Below are positions 57,420 to 64,000 of a stretch of 64,000 nucleotides of DNA, in pieces. The translations under genes were made by a program, and so were the position numbers. Source of the stretch: Nocardioides dokdonensis FR1436 (lineage in GTDB: Bacteria; Actinomycetota; Actinomycetes; Propionibacteriales; Nocardioidaceae). Each line of letters starts with the position of its first letter. Position 1 is the first letter of the stretch. Under the pieces are notes generated by a model. That model was not told the origin of the DNA. It was given only the letters and a program-made list of their open reading frames with translations, and did no database searches. The stretch lies in NCBI RefSeq assembly GCF_001653335.1, contig NZ_CP015079.1, positions 1 to 64,000 of the forward strand. The letters are read 5' to 3'.

Positions 57420-58487
57420 GTGGAGGTCTGGGACAGCATCGTGATCGGCGCCGGGCAGGCGGGCCTGTCCGCCTCGTTCCACCTCGCGCGGCGCGGTGTC
57501 GACCACCTCGTGCTCGACGCCGACGCGGCGCCCGGTGGCGCGTGGCAGCACCGGTGGGACTCGCTGAGCATGCACGACGTCCACGGCGTGCACGAGCTGC
57601 CCGACGAGGACCGCCAGCAGCCGGGGCCGACGCTCCCCCGCCGCGAGGCGGCCAACCGGGCCGTGCCGGCGTACTTCGCGGCGTACGAGCGGCGCCACGA
57701 CCTGCCCGTGCTGCGTCCGGTCCGGGTCGACCGGGTCACCGACGGGCCCGGCGCGCTGCTGAGCGTGCACGCTCAGGAGCGCACCTGGCTGACGCGCACG
57801 CTGGTCAACGCCACCGGCACCTGGTCGCAGCCCTACGTGCCGGCCTACCCGGGTGCCCACGACTTCGCCGGTCCGCAGGTGCACACCCGCGACTACCCCG
57901 GCGCCGAGGCCTTCCGTGGTCTGCGCACCGTGGTGGTCGGCGGGGGCGCCTCGGCCGTGCAGCTGCTCGGCGAGATCGCCCTGGTCACCGACACGCTGTG
58001 GGTCACCCGGCGGCCACCGCTATGGCGCACCGACGACTTCACCCCCGAGGTCGGCCGAGCGGCCGTCGCCCTCGTCCACGACCGCGTGCGCCGGGGCCTG
58101 CCGCCCGCCAGCGTGGTCGGCGTGACCGGCCTGGCGCTGCGCGAGCAGGAGCGCGCGGCGCAGGAGCTCGGCGCCTACCGCCGCCTGCCGATGTTCGCCT
58201 CCCTCGAGCGCGACGGCGTGCGCTGGGACGACGGATCCTTCGAGCCGGCCCAGGCCGTCGTCTGGGCCACCGGCTTCCGGCCCGCGGTCCGGCACCTGGC
58301 GCCGCTGCGCCTGCGCAGCGGGCTCGGGGGCATCCAGCTCGACGCCCACGGCACCACCGCGGTCGAGGACCCCCGCGTGCAGCTCGTCGGGTACGGCCCC
58401 TCGGCCAGCACCATCGGCGCCAACCGGGCCGGGCGGTTCGCGGCGCGTGGGGTGTCCCGGGCCCTCGTGCCTCACACCGACGGGTAG
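57420..58487 (+). CDS. Flavin-containing monooxygenase-like protein
   Basis: 355 aa. FAD-binding GAGQAGL near the N-terminus (VIGAGQAGLSASFHLARRGV), a second dinucleotide motif GGGASA (VVVGGGASAVQLLGEIALVT), and ATGFRP (WATGFRPAVRHLAPL) near the end are the marks of class B flavoprotein monooxygenases or related oxidoreductases. GTG 57420 has a weak ribosome-binding site. The substrate is unknown. Its 3' end overlaps the SDR gene by 16 bases, convergent. Confidence 0.85.
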   Translation: MEVWDSIVIGAGQAGLSASFHLARRGVDHLVLDADAAPGGAWQHRWDSLSMHDVHGVHELPDEDRQQPGPTLPRREAANRAVPAYFAAYERRHDLPVLRPVRVDRVTDGPGALLSVHAQERTWLTRTLVNATGTWSQPYVPAYPGAHDFAGPQVHTRDYPGAEAFRGLRTVVVGGGASAVQLLGEIALVTDTLWVTRRPPLWRTDDFTPEVGRAAVALVHDRVRRGLPPASVVGVTGLALREQERAAQELGAYRRLPMFASLERDGVRWDDGSFEPAQAVVWATGFRPAVRHLAPLRLRSGLGGIQLDAHGTTAVEDPRVQLVGYGPSASTIGANRAGRFAARGVSRALVPHTDG

Positions 58488-59149
58488 GAGACCTCCGAGC
58501 GCCAGTCGGCCTCGTCCTGGCGGGAGGCGTCGAGGATCGCGGCCGCGACGGCGTCGTGGCTGAACGTGCCCTCCCGGGCCAGGGCGCCGCGCACGGTGAC
58601 CGAGACCGCGCGGACGCCCTCGGGGGCGAGGGTGGCGTCGAGGGAGTGCACGAGGTTGCGCACCCCTGCCTTCTGCACGCCCAGGGACGCGGCGACGGGC
58701 GAGGGCTGGTCGGCGGCCATGGACCCGGTGACGGTGACCCGCGCGCCGCGGACGAGGTAGGGGTGGGCGGCCTGGACGGCGGTGAGCAGCGAGCCCACCC
58801 CGAGACGGACGTCCTCGAGCAGCTCCTCGACGCCCAGGTGCAGCGGATCTGCCTCCCGGTAGGCGCTGGGGTTGACGTGCAGCAGGTCGATGCGACCGAA
58901 CCGCTCCCCCAGCCCCGCCACGGCCTGCGCGCCGGCGACGGGGTCCGTCAGGTCGGCGATCCGGCGTTCGACCCGGGCAGGCACCAGCGTGGCGGCCAGG
59001 TCCGCGAGCGCGTGCTCGTCGAGACCGACGAGACCCACCTGCCACCCCTCTGCGGCACAGCGGCGCGCCAGCGAGCCGCTGACCCCGGGGCCGGCTCCGA
59101 CCACCACGACGACCTGGGCGCCGGACTGCGTACTGGGCTGGATGTCCAT
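58472..59149 (-). CDS. SDR-family protein lacking the catalytic tyrosine
   Basis: 225 aa Rossmann fold with GAGPGVSGSLARRCAAEG (cofactor site) and VTGSMAADQPSP. The usual YxxxK motif is replaced: LGVQKAGVRN keeps the Lys but has Leu where Tyr is expected. A normal dehydrogenase mechanism is therefore unlikely; it may bind cofactor without reduction, or use another residue. It lies 9 bp from adnB. Confidence 0.82.
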   Translation of the reverse strand: MDIQPSTQSGAQVVVVVGAGPGVSGSLARRCAAEGWQVGLVGLDEHALADLAATLVPARVERRIADLTDPVAGAQAVAGLGERFGRIDLLHVNPSAYREADPLHLGVEELLEDVRLGVGSLLTAVQAAHPYLVRGARVTVTGSMAADQPSPVAASLGVQKAGVRNLVHSLDATLAPEGVRAVSVTVRGALAREGTFSHDAVAAAILDASRQDEADWRSEVSYPSV

Positions 59150-59158
59150 GCCGCGACC

Positions 59159-62100
59159 CTACGACCCGGCCAGCAGGTGCTCGAGCTGCTCGCGACCCGG
59201 CAGGTCCTCCGGCTCGATGAGGGTGCCGCTGCGCACGTAGTAGAAGGCGGTGCGCACCTGCTCGACCGGCACACCCTCCAGCTCGGCCCAGGCGGTGCGG
59301 TAGATCGCGAGCTGGAGCGGGTCGGCGTCGGTCCCGCGGTTGGTCTTCCAGTCCACCAGCAGGAAGGACCCGTCCGGGTCCTGGTAGACCGCGTCGATGC
59401 GACCGCGCACCACCTGGCCCGCCAGGACCAGCGAGAACGGCGCCTCCACCCGGTGGGGCACCCGGGTCGCGAAGGGGCCGGTCTCGAACGTCCGCACGAG
59501 GTCGGCGAGGTCGGCGTCGTCGTCGATCCCGGCGTCGCCGCGCCCCGGCAGGTCGTCGAGGTCGAAGAGGTCCTGCTGCCCGAAGCGGGCCTCCACCCAG
59601 GCGTGGAAGCGGGTGCCGAAGCGGGCCGCGGACGACGGCGGGCGCGGCATCGGGCGGGCCAGCTCCCGGGCGAAGGCCTCGGGGTCGTCGCGCAGCCGCG
59701 AGAGCGCGGTCGCCGACAGGCTGCTGGGCAGCACCACCTCGATCTCGTCGGAGCGGTCGCGGCGGGCCTCGGCGAGCAACCGGTCGAGCTCGGCGTCCCA
59801 CTCCGCCACCCGGGCCCCGTCGATCACGTCGAGGTCCTCGTCGGGGGCGCCGGGCTCCGCCGCCCGGACGCGGGCCGCCGCCTCGAGCCGACGCGCGGTC
59901 TCGAGGCCCGTGGTGGTGCTCGGCCACGGTCGCGACGGGTCGACGGCGTCGTAGGGGTTGGCGTCGCCCTTGACCGGCCGTTCGCGCCAGACGGGCACCT
60001 CCACCCCCCACTCCTCGAGCTGCTCCTTGATCGTGCGCTGGTAGTCCGAGGGCCCGAACGGGGTGCTGCGCTCGGTCCAGCAGTACGACGTCACGGCGAG
60101 GCGGTGCGCAGCCCGGGTCAGGGCGACGTACCCCAGCCGGAGCTCCTCCTCGGCGTCGTGGGCCCGGGTGGCGGTGCGGTAGGCGTCGAGCGCCTGCTTG
60201 TCGTGGCCCTCGAGCTGCGGCTGGTCGGGCGCGTCGCCGCGCAGCGGGGCCGGCAGCACCGCCGGCGAGGAGGTCCACAGGGTGCGCGAGCGGTTGGAGG
60301 GGAACCTGGTCTCGCAGGTGCCGACCAGGAACACCGCGTCCCACTCCAAGCCCTTGGAGCGGTGCACGGTGAGCAGCTTGACCGAGTCGGCCAGCGTCGG
60401 GGTGGCCAGGTCGAGGCCGTTGCCCTGGTCGTCCTCGGCGGTCAGGTAGGCCAGCAGCGCGGCCAGCGAGACCTCGCCGTCGACGGCCTGGAAGTCCGCG
60501 ACGGCCTTGACGAACAGGTCGAGGTTGTCGCGCCGGGCCCCGGCCGCGGAGCTGACGGCGGAGGCCAGCTCGACGTCGGTGCCGGTGACGTCGATGATGC
60601 GCCGCACCACGTCGAGCAGCGGCTCGCTCACGGTGGTGCGCAGCAGCCGCAGCTCGCCGGCCAGCAGCGCGAAGCGCTCGAGGGCCTCCGCGGAGTAGGG
60701 CAGCTCGCCGGGGTCGGCGAGGGCGTCGTCGAGGGAGGGCACCTCGGCCGGGTCGATGCCGTCGGCGATGGCAACCAGCTGCTCGGCGACCCCGGGGTGC
60801 TCCACCCGGCCGCTGACACCGGCGATCTCGCGGGCCCGCTGGGCCAGGAGGCGCAGGTCGCGCGGTCCCACCGCCCATCGTGGACCGGTCAGCAGCGTCA
60901 GCAGCGCCTCGTTGGCGGTGACGTCGTGCAGCAGCGTCAGCACCGCGACCACCTCGGCCACCTCGGGCAGGCGCAGCAGCCCGGAGAGCCCGACGATCTC
61001 CACCGGGACGCCGGCCCCGGTGAGCGCGTCGAAGACGTCGGCGGCGTGGCTGTTGTCGCGGGTCAGCACCCCGATGTCGGACCAGTCGCCGCCGCGCTCG
61101 TGGGTGGCGTGCACCTGGGCGACGAGCCAGGCCAGCTCGTCGGCGTGTGTCTCGTGCACACCGACCTCGACCACGCCGGGCGCCGCCCCGGGGGCGGGTT
61201 CGAGCGGCGCGACCTGGCGGTACTTCTCGAGCAGCGGGCCGGCCAGGCGGTTGGCGACGTCGAGGATGCGGGTGTCGGAGCGCCGGTTGACCGTCAGCGG
61301 GTAGGTCGGCACCTGCTCCTGCGGCGTCGCCGCCGGGAACCCGTCGGCGAAGTTGAGGATGTTGGAGACCGAGGCGCCGCGCCAGCCGTAGATCGCCTGG
61401 TTCGGGTCGCCGACGGCGGTCACGGCGTGCCCGCGCCCGCCCGCCGCGTCGGGGCCGGAGAAGAGTCGGCTGAGCATGATCGCCTGCGCCACCGAGGTGT
61501 CCTGGTACTCGTCGAGCAGCACCACCTTGAACTTGGCGCGCTCCGCGGCCCCGACGCCGGGCTGCTGGCTGGCCAGCCGCGCGCCGAGCTCGATCTGGTC
61601 GGAGAAGTCCATCAGGCCCAGGTCGGCCTTGAGCCGTCGGTAGCCACCGACGAGGCCGAGCAGCTCGGCGCGCCGGTCGAGGGCGTTCATGGCCTTCTCC
61701 AACGGCTCGCAGTAGGTCTTGCGGCACTTGCCGGCCTGCTCCTCGGCCAGCGCTTGGCCGAAGCCGCGCCGGGCATCGGCGTCCACGCGGCGTACGTCGT
61801 CGGCGGTGACGAGGTGCTCGCTCATCGCCCCGTCGAGGGCCAGCAGGTTCTGGATCACGGTCGGCGGGTGGTCGGAGAGCAACCGCACGTCCCCGCTCCA
61901 CCCGGCCACGACCCGGGCGCCGAGCTGGTAGCGCGCCGCGTCGGTGATCACGCGGGTGTCGGGCTCATGGCCGATGAGCAGACCGTGCTCGGACAGCAGG
62001 TTGGCGGCGTAGGCGTTGTAGGTGAGCACGGTCGGCTCGAGGGTGTCGTCGGGCGCCTCCTCGTCGGGGCCCGGCGGCGGCCCCGGGCGCTCGGGGTCGT

Positions 62101-62401
62101 CGAGCACGCCCGCGGTGCGCAGCGCCTCGCGGATGCGGTGGCGCAGCTCGCTGGCCGCCTTGGTGGTGAAGGTCAGGCCGAGCACCTCGTCGGGACGCAC
62201 CTGTCCGGTCAGCACGAGGTGGACCACCCGCGCCGCCATCAGCGTCGTCTTGCCCGACCCGGCGCCGGCGACGACGACCGCGGGCTGCAGGGGCGCCGAG
62301 ATGGCCGCCCACTGCTGCGGGCTGGGGGCGTACGCCGTGCGCATCGCCCGCTGGAGGTCCTCCGGGCCGTCGATGCGCACGGGCTCGAACGGGATGCTCA
62401 T
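59159..62401 (-). CDS. adnB: AdnB subunit of AdnAB helicase-nuclease
   Basis: 1080 aa. UvrD-like motor: GAGSGKTTLMAARVV (Walker A), VVLLDEYQDTSVAQ (motif II), YPLTVNRRSDTRILDVANRL, LLTVHRSKGLEWDAVF. The C-terminal RecB-type nuclease has RIDAVYQDPDGSFLLVDWKT with the catalytic Asp/Lys set. AdnAB resects double-strand breaks in actinobacteria. ATG 62401 overlaps the adnA stop (ATGA). Order adnA-adnB matches Rv3202c-Rv3201c. Confidence 0.93.
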   Translation of the reverse strand: MSIPFEPVRIDGPEDLQRAMRTAYAPSPQQWAAISAPLQPAVVVAGAGSGKTTLMAARVVHLVLTGQVRPDEVLGLTFTTKAASELRHRIREALRTAGVLDDPERPGPPPGPDEEAPDDTLEPTVLTYNAYAANLLSEHGLLIGHEPDTRVITDAARYQLGARVVAGWSGDVRLLSDHPPTVIQNLLALDGAMSEHLVTADDVRRVDADARRGFGQALAEEQAGKCRKTYCEPLEKAMNALDRRAELLGLVGGYRRLKADLGLMDFSDQIELGARLASQQPGVGAAERAKFKVVLLDEYQDTSVAQAIMLSRLFSGPDAAGGRGHAVTAVGDPNQAIYGWRGASVSNILNFADGFPAATPQEQVPTYPLTVNRRSDTRILDVANRLAGPLLEKYRQVAPLEPAPGAAPGVVEVGVHETHADELAWLVAQVHATHERGGDWSDIGVLTRDNSHAADVFDALTGAGVPVEIVGLSGLLRLPEVAEVVAVLTLLHDVTANEALLTLLTGPRWAVGPRDLRLLAQRAREIAGVSGRVEHPGVAEQLVAIADGIDPAEVPSLDDALADPGELPYSAEALERFALLAGELRLLRTTVSEPLLDVVRRIIDVTGTDVELASAVSSAAGARRDNLDLFVKAVADFQAVDGEVSLAALLAYLTAEDDQGNGLDLATPTLADSVKLLTVHRSKGLEWDAVFLVGTCETRFPSNRSRTLWTSSPAVLPAPLRGDAPDQPQLEGHDKQALDAYRTATRAHDAEEELRLGYVALTRAAHRLAVTSYCWTERSTPFGPSDYQRTIKEQLEEWGVEVPVWRERPVKGDANPYDAVDPSRPWPSTTTGLETARRLEAAARVRAAEPGAPDEDLDVIDGARVAEWDAELDRLLAEARRDRSDEIEVVLPSSLSATALSRLRDDPEAFARELARPMPRPPSSAARFGTRFHAWVEARFGQQDLFDLDDLPGRGDAGIDDDADLADLVRTFETGPFATRVPHRVEAPFSLVLAGQVVRGRIDAVYQDPDGSFLLVDWKTNRGTDADPLQLAIYRTAWAELEGVPVEQVRTAFYYVRSGTLIEPEDLPGREQLEHLLAGS

Positions 62402-64000
62402 CGGGACACCACCGCTCCCGCGGACTTGATCGGACACACCGGCACGAACGGGCAGTCGCGGCAGTGCTGGCCGGCGACCGCCGGGAACGACTCGCGGCGC
62501 AGCAGCACCGCGGCCTGCTGCAGGCGACGACGCAGGTCGTCGCGCGCCGGTCCGTCGTCGGGCTGGACCTCCTGGGCCTGCACCTTCGCCGAGTCGGAGC
62601 CGTCCTCGATGCCCAGCTGCACCAGCTCGGCTCCCCCGGACGCGCCCGGCCCCCCGGTGAGCGGCTCGACGATCTCGTCGACGGCGCCACGGTCGACGGC
62701 GAGCTGGTAGACGCCGAGCTGGAGGTGCTGCTGGACCGACTTCTGGCTGGGCGCGTTGCGGCCGGTCTTCAGGTCCACCACGATCACCCGCCCGTCGTGG
62801 TCGAGCTCGACCCGGTCGGCGTACCCGGTCAGGCGGACCCGTTCGCCGTCCGGCAGGTCGATCACGGTGGAGAAGTGCGACTCGGTGCCGACGAGGCGTC
62901 GCGTGCCCGCGTGGTGCCAGCGCAGGAAGCGGGCCAGCGCGGTGCGCACCCGCTCGTGCTCGCGCAGCTTGGACCAGGGGGTCCGGAACTCGAGGCGGTC
63001 CCAGACCTCGTCGACACAGTCCATCAGCACGTCGACGTCGTCGGGCCCGGCCACCAGGTCGCCCGAGGAGACGCACTCGGCCACCGCGTGCACCATCTGG
63101 CCGAGGTTGGCCGACTGGTGCGAGCGGACCACGCCGCCGGCCTCCTTGGCCAGGAACCACTGCATCGGGCAGACCCCGACGGCCTCGAGGAGGCTCGCCG
63201 AGATCGGCACGGGCTGGTCGGGGTCCCGGACCGGCTGCTCGGACAGGGAGGCGGCGCGGGTGCCCCACCAGCTGGCCGGGTCGGCCTGGGGCACCAGCTG
63301 GCGCGCGCTGCGCCCGCTGCCGGCGTACTCGCCCGCGAGGCGGCGCAACCGGCGGGCGGCGGCGTCGCGCAGCGGCTCGCTGGTGTTCGGGTCGGCCAGG
63401 GTGCGTCGCAGCTCGGCCACCAGCCCGTCCATCGACAACGGGCGTCGGGGTCGCCCGACCACGGCCTCCACGCTGACCCCGAGCTCGTCGAGGAAGCGCG
63501 ACGGCTGCTCGCCGTCGTCGTCGGGCGAGCGGACGGCGGTGACCACCAGGCGCTGGCGCGCGCGGGTGCAGGCGACGTAGAACAGCCGCCGCTCCTCGAG
63601 CAGCAGCTCGCGGGTCGAGACCGGCGGCACCAGCCCGTCGGCGCCGATCCGGTCGGCCTGCAGCAGCGTGGAGCGCCGACGCAGGTCGGGCCAGGCGTCC
63701 TGCTGCACGTGCGCGACCACGACCAGGCGCCACTCCAGGCCCTTGGAGCGGTGCGCGGTGAGCAGCCGCACCGACGAGCCCCGGGCCCCGCGGTCGGCCA
63801 ACGTGTCGGCGGGGATCTGCTGCGCCCCGAGCGTGGCGAGGAACGCGCGCACCCCCAGGTGGTCGCGCTGCTCCTCCGCACGCGCGGCCACCTCGAAGAG
63901 CGCCACGACCGAGTCGAGGTCACGGTGCGCGCGACGCGCAGCCCCGCCCCCGGACTCCACGCCCCGGCGCAGCCGGGCCGGCCAGCCCGAGCCCGACCAC
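62398..64000 (-). CDS. adnA: AdnA subunit of AdnAB helicase-nuclease, 3' part
   Basis: The 5' part lies beyond the window; 533 C-terminal residues are visible. They include helicase motifs (LLTAHRSKGLEWRLVVVAHV; RRLFYVACTRARQRLVVTA) and a RecB/AddB-type nuclease (RVELDHDGRVIVVDLKTGR). Cysteines GVCPMQW, HCRDCPFVPVC are placed as in an iron-sulfur-cluster nuclease domain. Directly upstream of adnB and coupled to it. Confidence 0.92.
   Translation of the reverse strand, partial: WSGSGWPARLRRGVESGGGAARRAHRDLDSVVALFEVAARAEEQRDHLGVRAFLATLGAQQIPADTLADRGARGSSVRLLTAHRSKGLEWRLVVVAHVQQDAWPDLRRRSTLLQADRIGADGLVPPVSTRELLLEERRLFYVACTRARQRLVVTAVRSPDDDGEQPSRFLDELGVSVEAVVGRPRRPLSMDGLVAELRRTLADPNTSEPLRDAAARRLRRLAGEYAGSGRSARQLVPQADPASWWGTRAASLSEQPVRDPDQPVPISASLLEAVGVCPMQWFLAKEAGGVVRSHQSANLGQMVHAVAECVSSGDLVAGPDDVDVLMDCVDEVWDRLEFRTPWSKLREHERVRTALARFLRWHHAGTRRLVGTESHFSTVIDLPDGERVRLTGYADRVELDHDGRVIVVDLKTGRNAPSQKSVQQHLQLGVYQLAVDRGAVDEIVEPLTGGPGASGGAELVQLGIEDGSDSAKVQAQEVQPDDGPARDDLRRRLQQAAVLLRRESFPAVAGQHCRDCPFVPVCPIKSAGAVVSR

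Noticed and set aside
57407..62710. Very long open frame on the plus strand across adnB
   Set aside because: It is antisense to a clear helicase-nuclease gene and its translation is Arg/Gly/Ala-rich without domains; a high-G+C shadow. Only its overlap with the flavoprotein region is real coding, in another frame.

Overview
The window is high-GC actinobacterial DNA, most likely from Nocardioides or a close relative. This rests on base composition, frequent GTG starts, GTGA/ATGA stop-start overlaps, and the host gene set UPF0182, PPA1309 family, whiB7, uvrD2, mycoredoxin, nudC and adnAB. It has two parts. Positions 1 to about 41.6 kb are most of an integrative conjugative element (ICE). From the initiator tRNA at 41617-41690 onward the DNA is ordinary host chromosome, in an order close to Mycobacterium tuberculosis Rv3193c-Rv3202c (recalled, not searched).

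ICE, left to right. Positions 1-1676 hold the end of a large protein (probably the relaxase) and two genes broken by frameshifts. Positions 1824-17471 (minus strand) hold the DNA-transfer machine: a coupling protein split into a membrane anchor and a soluble ATPase, a 1047-aa secreted protein with two nuclease and three wall-hydrolase-like domains, a VirB4-type ATPase, an SCO6880-type protein, a VirB6-like multispanning protein, two single-span VirB8-like candidates, a small two-span protein, a ParA-like ATPase, and a candidate regulator. Positions 17999-29607 (minus) hold a complete Tad-type pilus operon: SAF/CpaB, CpaE-like, TadA, TadB, TadC, a Flp-like protein, three TadE/G-like pseudopilins, a LysM/transcriptional-activator-like fusion, a lipoprotein and a secreted protein. 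Positions 29908-39705 hold control and accessory genes: a double-XRE repressor-like protein, an AAA ATPase, a protein with two DnaA domain-IV copies, a secreted staphylococcal-type nuclease, a degenerate M48 peptidase and several unknowns. Positions 39770-41430 hold excisionase and tyrosine integrase, next to the tRNA-fMet in which the element sits.

The most striking feature ties the element together. A 34-bp two-block motif, GATCGC-N17-ACATAGGTGAC, occurs eight times with invariant spacing and correct orientation, in front of eight transcription units: the coupling-protein unit, the main transfer operon, the Tad operon, the ATPase region, three accessory units, and xis-int. It looks like an element-specific promoter or activator site and implies one regulon for transfer, pilus and excision. 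DnaA boxes (TTATCCACA) sit in several ICE intergenic regions, alongside the gene for a protein made largely of two DnaA DNA-binding domains.

Host part. UPF0182, PPA1309-family, YlbL/Lon-like protease, moaE, a DUF2342 metalloprotease, two Nudix proteins, a YgjP-type peptidase, a PHP phosphoesterase, zinc-ribbon proteins and an orphan TOMM-type E1-like protein. Then comes a whiB7 locus with a readable promoter, upstream ORF and attenuator, followed by uvrD2, mrx1, nudC, a flavoprotein, an SDR-like protein, adnB and the 3' part of adnA.
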